In this document: positions 1-10,848 of the stretch, piece after piece | Layout: the number at the start of each line of letters is the position of its first letter | Numbering within the stretch: position 1 is the first letter of the stretch | Position numbers and translations under genes: made by a program | Source: Pseudomonas sp. CFBP13508 | Lineage (GTDB): Bacteria; Pseudomonadota; Gammaproteobacteria; Pseudomonadales; Pseudomonadaceae | Length of the DNA stretch: 64,000 bases | Reading direction: 5' to 3' | NCBI RefSeq assembly: GCF_005233515.1 | Contig: NZ_QFZZ01000003.1 | Location: forward strand, 649,259-713,258 | Notes under the pieces: generated by a model | The model's input: the letters and a program-made list of their open reading frames with translations, nothing else | Databases searched by the model: none | Told to the model about the DNA's origin: nothing

Positions 1-808
1 GCGCACTGAGCACGGCGATCGAACCGATCCGATAATTGGCCAAGGTAAAACGGTCCGTGGCCATGAAGCTCAACGGCGCTGCAATGACAATCAAGGCTGA
101 AATGCCAAGCCATGGTCGGCGCAAGAACGAGGGCTGCCAGCGCTGATAACCCGGCTGCGCACTCCACATCCCCAACAGCACGCCAAGGGCCAGCGCGTCG
201 GTGCGTACCACCATCAGCAACGGCGTACGCACAGTCAGAATCTGCACCGCCACCAGCGCCAGCAATGCCCAGACCAGGCGTCGGCGAAACAACAGGATCA
301 GCAAAGGAAAGAGCAGGTAGAACTGCTCCTCCAGCGCCAGGCTCCAGTAAACGAAACTGCTGCCATATTCGTAGTGGAAGAAGCTGTCGGCGAAGCGGAA
401 ATTGGCGTATTGCAGCACCCCGGCCAAGGTCGCCTGAAGATTGGCGGATAGCGTGCCGAACGCACCGGATCGATTGAAAAACATACAGGCCAGCAGGATC
501 AGCGCCAGCCACAGCCAAGCTGAAGGCAACAACCGAAAAGCCCGGCGCAGCCAGAAATGGCGTACCTGTTGCCAGCGCTCCTGGCCCGTCGTGCAGCCTT
601 GCAGCACCGGGATCAAGCTGCGGGCGATGACAAAACCGGAGATCGCAAAAAACAGGTCAACGCCCCACCACGTCTGCGCCCATTCGTGGATCCGGGCCAT
701 CGACGGCACCGGGTCAGTGAACAGATTGTCCTGCAGATGATGGAACAACACCGCGAGCACCGCGACCGCACGCAGGACTTCAACGTCCATGATGCGCTTG
801 GCGTTCAT
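1..808 (-). CDS. Membrane acyltransferase family 3 protein (partial, C-terminus outside window)
   Basis: Reading the minus strand from the ATG at 808 gives a protein starting MNAKRIMDVEVLRAVAVLAV, followed by FHHL and a WWGVDLFFAISGFVIAR segment. These are hallmarks of the acyltransferase-3 (OafA/NodX-like) family of multi-pass inner-membrane enzymes that O-acylate sugars of surface glycans. The frame stays open to position 1, so about 269 residues are visible and the C-terminus is missing. The start codon overlaps the stop of the upstream glycosyltransferase (ATGA, 805-808), so the two are probably translationally coupled. P. aeruginosa carries an acyltransferase gene (PA5458) in the equivalent accessory A-band cluster. 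O-acylation of the D-rhamnan or its cap is an inference; the acyl group cannot be read from sequence. Confidence 0.85.
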   Translation of the reverse strand, partial: MNAKRIMDVEVLRAVAVLAVLFHHLQDNLFTDPVPSMARIHEWAQTWWGVDLFFAISGFVIARSLIPVLQGCTTGQERWQQVRHFWLRRAFRLLPSAWLWLALILLACMFFNRSGAFGTLSANLQATLAGVLQYANFRFADSFFHYEYGSSFVYWSLALEEQFYLLFPLLILLFRRRLVWALLALVAVQILTVRTPLLMVVRTDALALGVLLGMWSAQPGYQRWQPSFLRRPWLGISALIVIAAPLSFMATDRFTLANYRIGSIAVLSA

Positions 809-2106
809 GCCTGGGGGGCTTCCTGGGCAGGCGCACGATGCTCGAACAACTGCGTCAGAAACCCTCGCAAACGCTGTTCAGCCACAGCCTGGCTGCAGAA
901 CGCCTGCAAACTGTCGACTGCCTGCGCGGACATATCGGCATAGCGCTGCGGCTGGTTTTTCGCGACGTCGTAACTGGCCCGATAGGCCTCGCATAACGAG
1001 GTCCAGTTGGTCACGTAACGCAGGGTTCGAAAGGCCTTGCGCGGGTCGTGAGGCCAGGCTGTCAGCTCATCCGTGGACTCGATGAGAAAGGCATTCGCGG
1101 TGCTCAGGTAATCGATCATCGCCGTGGTACGCGGCGCCACCGCCGGCTTGCCGCAGGACATGAACTCCATCAGCGGCAGGCACTGCCCTTCACCGTACGA
1201 GGTGTTGACCACATACCGCGTGGCCTGCACCAGTTGCTCGTAGTCCGGATCGGCGAGGTAGCCGTAGATCAGAACGATGCGGCAGCGGTAAGACTGGTTC
1301 TTGTACAAGTGGTGGAGAATATCGCTGAGTGCTTCTTCGGCGTCATGGTGAGTGAGCTTGAGCACCAGCGTCGCGTCTTCGACATCGCGGAAACACACAC
1401 AGAACGCGCTGAGCATGTCTTCCCAGTTCTTGCGCCCGTCACCAGGATTGAACACCGAGGTGTAAACCACGCCGTCAAGCATCAGCGTCTGCTCGGAGGC
1501 CGGCGCGGCGAAGTCGATGCCGTCGCCGCTGCGCAGGTGCGCCGGCCCGAATGCATTCAGATTGAGGGTGCGGCTGTCCGCGACCAGACCTTTGATCGTC
1601 AGGCTATAAGCGGTGGCCAGGGCTTGCTCGGGCATTTTCGCGCCACGGGCCGCAAAACGGTCCCAGACCGGCGCCGGCACCGCGACGATCGGGTACGCGG
1701 CACCCATCGCCTCATGCACGGCGTTGACCGTATAACTGGAATGAGTAATCGCCGCCCCGCAGGCATGCAAGACGCTACGCCAGTCGTTGCGCGGCTCGCC
1801 CGCAAAGGCTTCGTTGGGGATCGTGCTGAACTCCCACGCAAACACCGGCAGCGTCGGACAGGCCAGGTGAACGGGGGTGCGATGCGGCGGCGAGAACGAC
1901 ATAAACACGCAGGGCTCGCCACGGCTCAGGCATTCCAGATACAGCGCATCGACTTCTGTCTGCGGATCGGCCACTTCCACGACCCGACCGATGCGTTCGA
2001 GCACCGGACGATACTCCTTGAGCACGAAGTAATAGCTGTACTCCGAACGCCCGAGGTTCTGCGCAATGGTGTGCCGGTTGGTTTCTGAATGAATGATGAT
2101 CAGCAT
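805..2106 (-). CDS. GT4-type glycosyltransferase, A-band accessory paralogue 1
   Basis: This 433-residue protein has a GT-B fold. The N-terminus contains LGRSEYSYYFVLKEYRPVL. The C-terminal donor-binding domain has FNPGDGRKNW and the EGQCLPLMEF segment, which is the E-x7-E motif of family GT4, followed by SCGKPAVAP. It is clearly paralogous to the next upstream gene, whose stop it overlaps by 7 bp (2100-2106), and its own stop overlaps the acyltransferase start. The three form one minus-strand operon divergent from the rmd operon. By context it corresponds to the PA5455/PA5456-type glycosyltransferases needed for normal common polysaccharide antigen. The sugar donor and linkage are unknown. 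Confidence 0.85.
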   Translation of the reverse strand: MLIIIHSETNRHTIAQNLGRSEYSYYFVLKEYRPVLERIGRVVEVADPQTEVDALYLECLSRGEPCVFMSFSPPHRTPVHLACPTLPVFAWEFSTIPNEAFAGEPRNDWRSVLHACGAAITHSSYTVNAVHEAMGAAYPIVAVPAPVWDRFAARGAKMPEQALATAYSLTIKGLVADSRTLNLNAFGPAHLRSGDGIDFAAPASEQTLMLDGVVYTSVFNPGDGRKNWEDMLSAFCVCFRDVEDATLVLKLTHHDAEEALSDILHHLYKNQSYRCRIVLIYGYLADPDYEQLVQATRYVVNTSYGEGQCLPLMEFMSCGKPAVAPRTTAMIDYLSTANAFLIESTDELTAWPHDPRKAFRTLRYVTNWTSLCEAYRASYDVAKNQPQRYADMSAQAVDSLQAFCSQAVAEQRLRGFLTQLFEHRAPAQEAPQA

Positions 2107-3677
2107 GAGGCGTTATCCGTCACAGGCGCAGCATCGGCGGGGCCTGCTGTCAGCGCAAAGAACTCCGCGAGCCGTTTGCGCACCGGCGCGAAGGCGCAGT
2201 ATTGCTGCATGCGCGCGACGGCGGCGGCAGACATCCGCCGATACTCCTGCGGCTGGGCCTTGGCCATTCGATAGCTGTTTTCGTAGGCGTTTTTCAGCGA
2301 GCCCCAGTCGGGGCGGTGCCGCAGCGTGCGGTAGATGATCCGCGTGTCCTGCGGCCAGATCGTCAGCTCTTCACTGGACCTGACCACGAACGCCACCGAG
2401 TCATCAATGTAGTCCTTCATCGCCGTGTGATCGGGGGCTATCACCGGTTTTCCGCTGGACATGAACTCCATCAAGGGCAGGCACAACCCTTCGCAACGTG
2501 ACGCGTTGACGTAGAAACTGGCCGCCTGATAAAGCCTGGCGTACTGCGCGTCGTCGAGGTAACCGTGCATCACCACGACCCGACAGGCGAACGGCGTGAG
2601 TTGCGCCAGCAGGGTCATCAATTCGCTGTAATAGGACGCCAGATCATTCTGGGTAATCTTGAGCACCAGCGTCGCGTCGGGCGTTTCGCGAAACGCCCAG
2701 CAGAATGCGCTGACCAGTCGATGCCAGTTCTTGCGGCCATCCTTGGGGTTGAATACCGAGACGTACACCACACCCTCGACAGTGGTTTCGACCACCGATG
2801 AGGTGTCCGGCAGATCGAGCGGCGCCGGTTCGATCACGGGCACCGGCGCAGCGCCGCACACCGCCGGCCAACGCTGTTGCAGCCAGCCATGCAGAGCGTC
2901 CGGCAGCAGATCGCGAATGCCTTCCCAGTACCAGTTGTGCAGAAATTTCACCCGCGGCACCGGCTCCGCCTGCTCGTGTCCCAAGTCCAGCGCCCACAGC
3001 CGCAGGTAATGTCGAGCGATGACCAGTCGGCGTTTGAACGTCAACGGTGGCGGGCGCGCGGCTTCAATTGCTGCGGCCAGTGCAGCCTGCTCTTCAGGGC
3101 TGATTGGCGTCGGGATCAGCGCATCGGCTGAGAGGCCGAGGGTGCGCGAATCGAATATGCACCCTTTGATTGCCAGTGCAGTGCCCGGGTTGACCGGCAT
3201 CGGTTGGTGTTGCTGACGAATCGTTGCGAAGCTGTCCCACAACGGCGTCGGCAAAACCAGCACCGGGAACGCTTCGCCCATGGCGCGGTGGATGGCCGTT
3301 GCCGTGTGGCTCGACAGGGTGATGACCCGACCGTGGCGCGCGAGCATGCGTGTCCAGTCCTGACGCGGATCGTCGTCCCATTGTTCATTCGGGATCGAAT
3401 CGAACTCCCAGGCCACCACGCAAATCGTCGGGCATTCCAGATCAACCGGAGTTTTCTGCGGTGGGGTGAAGGACAGGAACACACTGTCTTCACCTGCGGC
3501 GAGCAATTGCCGGTAAATCACATCGACGTCGGCGACAGATCCGGCCACGTGCACGCGCCCCAGGCTTTCCAGCACCGGGCGATAGGCTTTGAGGACAAAG
3601 TAATAGCTGTATTCCGGACGCCCGAGACTGGCACTGATGGAGCTGTCGTTGACGTCCGAGTAGAGAATGAAATTCAT
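2100..3677 (-). CDS. GT4-type glycosyltransferase, A-band accessory paralogue 2 (long form)
   Basis: This 525-residue protein is the first gene of the minus-strand operon and starts at an ATG at 3677. It shares LGRPEYSYYFVLKAYRPVL at the N-terminus and FNPKDGRKNW plus EGLCLPLMEF (E-x7-E) at the C-terminus with the 433-residue neighbour, so the two arose by duplication. Between the halves it carries an extra stretch of roughly 90 residues (about 190-280), rich in Ala, Pro, Leu and Trp, that the shorter copy lacks. The likely role is adding sugars to the D-rhamnan O-polysaccharide or its terminus. Donor and acceptor are not determinable here. Confidence 0.85.
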   Translation of the reverse strand: MNFILYSDVNDSSISASLGRPEYSYYFVLKAYRPVLESLGRVHVAGSVADVDVIYRQLLAAGEDSVFLSFTPPQKTPVDLECPTICVVAWEFDSIPNEQWDDDPRQDWTRMLARHGRVITLSSHTATAIHRAMGEAFPVLVLPTPLWDSFATIRQQHQPMPVNPGTALAIKGCIFDSRTLGLSADALIPTPISPEEQAALAAAIEAARPPPLTFKRRLVIARHYLRLWALDLGHEQAEPVPRVKFLHNWYWEGIRDLLPDALHGWLQQRWPAVCGAAPVPVIEPAPLDLPDTSSVVETTVEGVVYVSVFNPKDGRKNWHRLVSAFCWAFRETPDATLVLKITQNDLASYYSELMTLLAQLTPFACRVVVMHGYLDDAQYARLYQAASFYVNASRCEGLCLPLMEFMSSGKPVIAPDHTAMKDYIDDSVAFVVRSSEELTIWPQDTRIIYRTLRHRPDWGSLKNAYENSYRMAKAQPQEYRRMSAAAVARMQQYCAFAPVRKRLAEFFALTAGPADAAPVTDNASC

Positions 3678-4104
3678 GGCATCCCACGATGAAGCGCCAT
3701 CCCGGCGACTTCATGCTATGACGGCCGCGCGGCGGATCGGGTCGGCAGGGCCGGCACTCGTCCGTCATCATCGGGCACGTCTCTGTTCTTGTTTTAGTGG
3801 TCAGTTTCACCCCGCGTCGCGGCGTCCGGAAAACAATCGGCCAACTCGCGACGAAGGCCATTCTAAACACATCCATCGCGAGTCCGGGAACCGCCGGGCG
3901 AGAATAAATCGGACTATGCTGACGAGAACTGACCAGTCACGGTTTGCCCGGTTGAAATTGCCGAGCAATTGGCACAGATTGGCAACCAAACAACTACAAC
4001 AACGGCTTCGCCTGCTGTTTCACCGGATGTTTCCTCCGGTCTGACAGGGCTTTCCTCAAAGCGTGCAAGGAAAGCGGCGCGAGTCATGACCAAGGGGTCG
4101 CTGT
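3678..4104. promoter_or_regulatory. Divergent intergenic region between the accessory glycosyltransferase operon and the rmd operon
   Basis: This 427-bp stretch separates two divergent polysaccharide operons and must hold both promoters and the rmd leader. No convincing gene is present; the small frames inside have no recognisable family or good ribosome site. I could not assign -35/-10 boxes with confidence, and no ops/JUMPstart element (GGCGGTAG) is visible. The rmd ribosome-binding sequence AAGGGG lies at about 4092-4097. Confidence 0.5.
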
Positions 4105-5987
<1,883 letters not shown>

Positions 5988-5990
5988 GCC

Positions 5991-7433
5991 ATGCTGATTC
6001 CGGTGATTCTGTCCGGCGGTGCCGGCACCCGTTTGTGGCCGGTGTCCCGCGAGGGCCACCCCAAGCCGTTCATGACCCTGCCCGACGGCCAGTCGCTGCT
6101 GGGCAAGACCTACCAGCGTGCGGCGGCGTTGCTGGACGGCTGGGGCGACATCGTCACCGTGACCAACCGCGAGTATTACTTCCAGAGCAAGGATCACTAT
6201 TGCGCGGCGCAGGTGTCGCGCCATCGCGGGCACTTTCTGCTGGAGCCGAGCGGGCGCAATACCGCACCGGCGATCGCAGCGGCAGCACTGTCATTGCAGG
6301 CGCTGCATGGTGACGACGCAATCATGGTGGTGATGCCGGCCGATCACTTGATCGTCAATCAGGACGCCTTGAAGAGTGCGGTCGAGCACGCAGTGAATCT
6401 GGCGAAGGACGGTTATCTGGTGACCTTCGGCGTAGTTCCGACCGCGCCGGAAACCGGCTTCGGCTACATCGAAACCGGTGCGCCGCTGGACGCCAAGGGT
6501 GCGGCCAAGGTGCAGCGCTTCGTCGAGAAACCCGACTTGCAGACCGCCACGCATTACCTGGAGAGCGGCAACTTCCTATGGAATTCGGGGATGTTCTGCT
6601 TCACCACCGCGACGCTCATTGCCGAACTGCAACTGCACGCACCCGAGTTGCTGGAACAGACCCGCGCCTGCATGGCCATCAGCGCACCGGTCGAAACGGT
6701 CGGCTGCCTGCAACAGGAGTTGTCACCGGCCCTGTTTGCCGAAATCACTGATATCTCCATTGACTACGCACTGATGGAGCGCTCGGAAAAAGTCGTGGTG
6801 GTACCTGCCGGTTTCGACTGGAGCGACATCGGTTCGTGGAATGCGGTCGCCGCGCTGATTCCCGCCGACGCCGACAACAACCGCGCCAGTGGCGAAGCGA
6901 TCTTCATCGACAGCCAAAACAACTTCGTGCAGAGCGAAGGCCGGCTGGTGGCAACCGTCGGTGTGGATGACCTGATCATCGTCGACACCGCCGATGCGGT
7001 GCTGGTGGCCCATGCCGACCGTGCACAGGATGTACGCCGCGTGGCGAAGCAACTCAAGGACAAGTCCCACGAAGCCTATCGCCTGCATCGTACGGTCAGC
7101 CGTCCTTGGGGCACCTATACCGTTCTGGAAGAAGGTCCGCGTTTCAAGATCAAGCGCATCGTGGTCAAACCCGGTGGCAAATTGTCGTTGCAGATGCACC
7201 ATCACCGCAACGAGCACTGGGTGGTGGTCGAAGGCATGGCCAAGGTCACCAACAACGGCTCCGGCACGACCCTGGTCGCCAAGAATGAATCAACGTTCAT
7301 CGCCGCCGGCCACAAGCATCGCCTGGAGAACCCCGGAGTGATCGATCTGGTCATCATTGAAGTGCAAAGCGGCGAGTACCTGGGCGAGGACGATATCGTT
7401 CGCTTCGAAGATCAATACGGCAGGACGGTCTGA
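5991..7433 (+). CDS. wbpW: Bifunctional mannose-1-phosphate guanylyltransferase / mannose-6-phosphate isomerase
   Basis: This type II PMI-GMP enzyme of 480 residues supplies GDP-mannose for Gmd. The N-terminal nucleotidyltransferase domain shows SGGAGTRLWPVSREGHPKPF (from about residue 8) and the FVEKP motif. The C-terminal cupin (about 370-480) carries the isomerase zinc-site segment GGKLSLQMHHHRNEHWVVVEG-like residues. It has the same architecture as AlgA, PslB and WbpM-independent WbpW of P. aeruginosa. The position between gmd and wzm identifies it as wbpW rather than the alginate copy. A strong AAGGAG lies just upstream of the ATG. Confidence 0.93.
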   Translation: MLIPVILSGGAGTRLWPVSREGHPKPFMTLPDGQSLLGKTYQRAAALLDGWGDIVTVTNREYYFQSKDHYCAAQVSRHRGHFLLEPSGRNTAPAIAAAALSLQALHGDDAIMVVMPADHLIVNQDALKSAVEHAVNLAKDGYLVTFGVVPTAPETGFGYIETGAPLDAKGAAKVQRFVEKPDLQTATHYLESGNFLWNSGMFCFTTATLIAELQLHAPELLEQTRACMAISAPVETVGCLQQELSPALFAEITDISIDYALMERSEKVVVVPAGFDWSDIGSWNAVAALIPADADNNRASGEAIFIDSQNNFVQSEGRLVATVGVDDLIIVDTADAVLVAHADRAQDVRRVAKQLKDKSHEAYRLHRTVSRPWGTYTVLEEGPRFKIKRIVVKPGGKLSLQMHHHRNEHWVVVEGMAKVTNNGSGTTLVAKNESTFIAAGHKHRLENPGVIDLVIIEVQSGEYLGEDDIVRFEDQYGRTV

Positions 7434-8231
7434 ATGCTGCTTTCCCTGTACCGCTCGCTGTACAGCTACCGTGGGTTCATCCTCGGCAGCGTGCAGCGCG
7501 AGTTTCAAGCGCGTTATCGCAACTCGCTGTTCGGCGCGCTATGGCCGATCTTCAATCCGCTGTCGATGATCATCGTTTACACGGTGATCTTTTCCCAGAT
7601 CATGCGCGCGCGCCTGCCCGGTGTGGACGACAGCATGGCCTACAGTGTCTACCTCTGCGCTGGTCTGTTGGCCTGGGGACTGTTTTCCGAAATCACCCTG
7701 CGCAGTCAGAACATGTTTCTGGAAAACGCCAATCTGTTGAAGAAAATCAGCTTCCCGAGGATCTGCCTGCCGGTGATCGTCCTGATCAACGCCGGGATCA
7801 ATTTCGCCATCATCATCAGCCTGTTTCTCGGATTTCTGCTGGTCACCGGGCGCTGGCCGGGGATGGCTTTGCTGGCGCTGATTCCGCTGATTGCTCTGCA
7901 AATGATGTTCTGCGCCGGGCTGGGCATGGTCCTTGGCGTATTGAACGTATTCTTTCGCGATGTCGGCCAGTTGTTCGGCATCTGCCTGCAGTTCTGGTTC
8001 TGGCTGACACCGATCGTCTACCCGATCACGATCCTGCCGGAATGGGTGCAGCGCCTGCTGCAACTCAACCCGCTGACCAACCTGTTCAGCAGTTACCAGA
8101 ACCTGTTTCTCTACGGTCAGTGGCCGGTATGGAGTTCGCTGCTGCCGGTTTTCATTACCGGCGTGGTGGTCTGTCTGATCGGTCTGCGACTGTTTCGCCA
8201 GCGCGTCGGCGAAATGGTGGATGAACTCTGA
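7434..8231 (+). CDS. wzm: O-polysaccharide ABC transporter permease
   Basis: This 265-residue inner-membrane protein of the ABC-2 polysaccharide exporter family starts MLLSLYRSLYSYRGFILGSV, carries the family segment FQARYRNSLFGALWPIFNPL and is followed by about six hydrophobic helices (for example residues 44-62, 79-91 and 123-140). With the ATPase encoded next, it flips the completed undecaprenyl-linked D-rhamnan to the periplasm for ligation to lipid A-core. The ATG immediately follows the wbpW stop and its own stop overlaps the wzt start by one base (TGATG), consistent with coupled translation. Confidence 0.94.
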   Translation: MLLSLYRSLYSYRGFILGSVQREFQARYRNSLFGALWPIFNPLSMIIVYTVIFSQIMRARLPGVDDSMAYSVYLCAGLLAWGLFSEITLRSQNMFLENANLLKKISFPRICLPVIVLINAGINFAIIISLFLGFLLVTGRWPGMALLALIPLIALQMMFCAGLGMVLGVLNVFFRDVGQLFGICLQFWFWLTPIVYPITILPEWVQRLLQLNPLTNLFSSYQNLFLYGQWPVWSSLLPVFITGVVVCLIGLRLFRQRVGEMVDEL

Positions 8232-9484
8232 TGGGACATATTCGCGTCACCGGCCTGGGCAAGGCCTATAAGCAATACCCCAACCGCTGGGCGCGCCTGA
8301 CCGAGTGGCTGATCCCGTTTTCGCCGATCCGCCATCAACAGCATTGGGTGCTGCAAGATGTCGAATTCGAGATTGCTCCGGGTGAAGCGGTGGGTATCGT
8401 CGGCGCCAACGGTGCAGGCAAAAGCACCTTGCTGAAAATGATCACCGGCACCACTCAACCCACCCAAGGCAAGATTGAATTGCAAGGGCGCGTCGCAGCC
8501 CTGCTGGAGCTGGGCATGGGTTTCCATCCGGACTTTACCGGTCGGCAGAACGCAATCATGGCCGGTCAGTTGTTGGGCATGCAGCTTGAAGAAATCCAGG
8601 CCCTGATGCCCGATATCGAGCGTTTTGCCGAAATCGGCGAAGCCATCGATCACCCGGTGCGGACTTACTCCAGCGGCATGCAGATGCGTTTAGCGTTCAG
8701 CGTCGCCACGGCTCGGCGCCCGGACATCCTGATCGTCGACGAAGCGCTGTCGGTGGGCGACGCCTATTTTCAGCACAAGAGCTTCGAACGCATCCGCAGC
8801 TTTCGTAAATCCGGCACGACGTTATTGATCGTGTCCCATGATCGTTTCGCGATTCAGTCGATTTGCGACTCGGCGATCCTGCTCAAGGACGGGCGCGTGG
8901 CCATGCGCGGCAAACCGGAGCCGGTTCTGGATTATTACAATGCGCTGATGGCCGAACGGGAGGGTCAGGTCGTACGCCAGGAAACGCTCGCCGGCGGCGA
9001 GGTGCAAACGGTTTCCGGCACCGGCGAGGCGGCGATTCTCAGCGTACGCCTGCTCGATGAAAACCAGCGCAGCATTGACGCTGTCGAAGTCGGCCAACCG
9101 GTGGTGCTCGAAGTGCAGGTCGAGGTACGCGAGGACATCGAACGGCTGGTGCTGGGCTTTATCCTCAAGGATCGACTGGGCCAGATGATGTACGGCATCA
9201 ACACCCACCGGCTGAACAAGGCATTGACCGATCTGCGCGCCGGTGAACGCTTCACCTATCGCTTCGCCTTCATCATGGGCCTGGGCAAAGGCAACTATTC
9301 GGTGTCCCTTAGCCTGTCGCGTCTGGACTCGCACCTGGATCGCAATTTCGAGTGGCGTGACTACGCACTGGTGTTCCACGTGATCAACAACCCACGGGAG
9401 GATTTCGTCGGTTGTGCCTGGCTGGACGCCCGGACCACCGTCACCCGTGAAACCGAGACCCGGACTGTCGAGCGCGCGCCATGA
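8231..9484 (+). CDS. wzt: O-polysaccharide ABC transporter ATP-binding protein with C-terminal glycan-recognition domain
   Basis: Wzt powers export of the A-band chain. The 417-residue protein has Walker A GANGAGKST (residues 58-66), signature TYSSGMQMRL (about 145-154) and Walker B ILIVDE (about 166-171). A C-terminal region from about residue 265 resembles the Wzt carbohydrate-binding beta-sandwich that recognises the chain's non-reducing end in ABC-dependent O-antigens. That domain usually marks systems in which a terminal modification defines chain length, so the acyltransferase and accessory glycosyltransferases upstream could make the cap. That link is inference. Its stop overlaps wbpX (ATGA). 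Confidence 0.94.
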   Translation: MGHIRVTGLGKAYKQYPNRWARLTEWLIPFSPIRHQQHWVLQDVEFEIAPGEAVGIVGANGAGKSTLLKMITGTTQPTQGKIELQGRVAALLELGMGFHPDFTGRQNAIMAGQLLGMQLEEIQALMPDIERFAEIGEAIDHPVRTYSSGMQMRLAFSVATARRPDILIVDEALSVGDAYFQHKSFERIRSFRKSGTTLLIVSHDRFAIQSICDSAILLKDGRVAMRGKPEPVLDYYNALMAEREGQVVRQETLAGGEVQTVSGTGEAAILSVRLLDENQRSIDAVEVGQPVVLEVQVEVREDIERLVLGFILKDRLGQMMYGINTHRLNKALTDLRAGERFTYRFAFIMGLGKGNYSVSLSLSRLDSHLDRNFEWRDYALVFHVINNPREDFVGCAWLDARTTVTRETETRTVERAP

Positions 9485-10848
9485 CCCGCCTGTTGGTCGA
9501 ATGCACCCACGTATTCAAGCACCCGATGGTCAACTCGGGGATTCAGCGCGTGGTGCGCAACGTCATCAAGCAATTGCCAACCAGTGCGCAAGGGGTCGAG
9601 TGCCTGCCAGTGGTGGTGATCAACGGCCAGCTCTATCGTGTACTGAGGCTGGCGCCGCTCGACACGCCGTTCCTGAATGCTCTGCAAACCTTCGGCGAAC
9701 GCCTGGAGCGCCTGGCACATCGCTTCTGGCAGTGGCACCAGCGCCGCGATGCGCGATGCACTTCGAAACTGTCCCGAGGGCTGCTGTATGTTGCCTATCA
9801 ATTCACCCAGATCGGCGTATTCGGCTTGCCGATACGGTTGATCCGGCAGATCAATCGCAGGCAGTTGCTCAAACGCTGCATACCCCTGCAGCACCAATCA
9901 GGCGATCAACTGGTGCTGCTGGATTCATCATGGCACTCGGATTTTTTCGCCCACGTCGAACAGCTCAAACGCGACGGCGTCGGTGTGATCGCGGTGGTTT
10001 ACGACCTGATTCCGCTGACACATCCGCAGTTTTACGACACGCGTCTGGTCGAGGTTTTCAACGAATGGTTCGACTGGATCACTCGCACCGCTGATGGCTA
10101 CATGGCGATTTCGGCCACCGTGCGCGATCAGGTACGTGGCGAATTGCAGCGCAGGATCGGCGCTGACCAGACTGAGAGTCGCTGGTTTGATTTCTTCCAT
10201 CTGGGTTCCGAACTTGATCTGCATCACAGCGCAGCATCGGTCGAACCACGCCTCAAGAATCTGTTCGCGGCGCCCGGAGCGGTGTTCCTGATGGTCAGCA
10301 CCATCGAGCCGCGCAAGAACCATGCGTATCTGCTCGACGCCTTCGACCGCGCCTGGGCCGCCGGCTCGACGGCACGCCTGTGCATCGCCGGGCGCATCGG
10401 CTGGAAATGCGACGCGCTGCTCGAGCGAATTCGCAATCATCCGGAACTGAACCGGCGCCTGTTCATGTTCAATGACCTGAGCGACACCAGCCTCGAATAC
10501 GCTTACGCGCAGGCCAGCGCGCTGGTGTTCCCCTCGTTCGTCGAAGGCTTCGGCCTGCCGCTGGTGGAAGCGATGCAGCGCGGGTTGCCGGCAATGGGCA
10601 GCGACATCGCGGTATTCCGCGAAATCGGCGGCGAGTTCATGGCGTATTTCGATCTGCTGGATCCACAAAGCCTTGCCGATCTGATCGATACCTATCAGCG
10701 CAGTGGGCAGTTTCCTGCCGCCCGCGACGTCGCTGACTGGCGCTGGATCGGCTGGCGTGAAGCCAGCGAGCAATTGGCTACACGCAGCCTTGACCATGTC
10801 CAGCAGGCCCCGCGCGTGCCAGCGAGGCCCCATGCGCATTGCTCTTAA
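9481..10848 (+). CDS. wbpX: D-rhamnan glycosyltransferase WbpX
   Basis: This 455-residue GT-B glycosyltransferase of family GT4 has the C-terminal phosphate-binding motif EGFGLPLVE (around residue 355) preceded by SALVFPSF, and the donor-domain strand STIEPRKNHAYLL near residue 275. By conserved operon position directly after wzt and by length it corresponds to WbpX of the P. aeruginosa A-band cluster, one of three rhamnosyltransferases building the D-rhamnose repeat. The exact linkage formed here is assumed from the family, not read from sequence. The next gene starts 17 bp before its stop. Confidence 0.88.
   Translation: MTRLLVECTHVFKHPMVNSGIQRVVRNVIKQLPTSAQGVECLPVVVINGQLYRVLRLAPLDTPFLNALQTFGERLERLAHRFWQWHQRRDARCTSKLSRGLLYVAYQFTQIGVFGLPIRLIRQINRRQLLKRCIPLQHQSGDQLVLLDSSWHSDFFAHVEQLKRDGVGVIAVVYDLIPLTHPQFYDTRLVEVFNEWFDWITRTADGYMAISATVRDQVRGELQRRIGADQTESRWFDFFHLGSELDLHHSAASVEPRLKNLFAAPGAVFLMVSTIEPRKNHAYLLDAFDRAWAAGSTARLCIAGRIGWKCDALLERIRNHPELNRRLFMFNDLSDTSLEYAYAQASALVFPSFVEGFGLPLVEAMQRGLPAMGSDIAVFREIGGEFMAYFDLLDPQSLADLIDTYQRSGQFPAARDVADWRWIGWREASEQLATRSLDHVQQAPRVPARPHAHCS

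Noticed and set aside
3970..3985. A TGGCAC...GGCA sequence that looks like a sigma-54 promoter upstream of rmd
   Set aside because: The GG and GC elements are 9 bp apart rather than the required 10, and the downstream element is not TTGC.
3807..3989. Small open frames in the rmd upstream region
   Set aside because: No ribosome-binding site, no family resemblance, and they overlap the expected promoter region of two divergent operons.
9372..9387. A TGTTCCACGTGATCAA half-parS site in wzt
   Set aside because: Only the left half matches; the right half is wrong, so ParB binding is unlikely.
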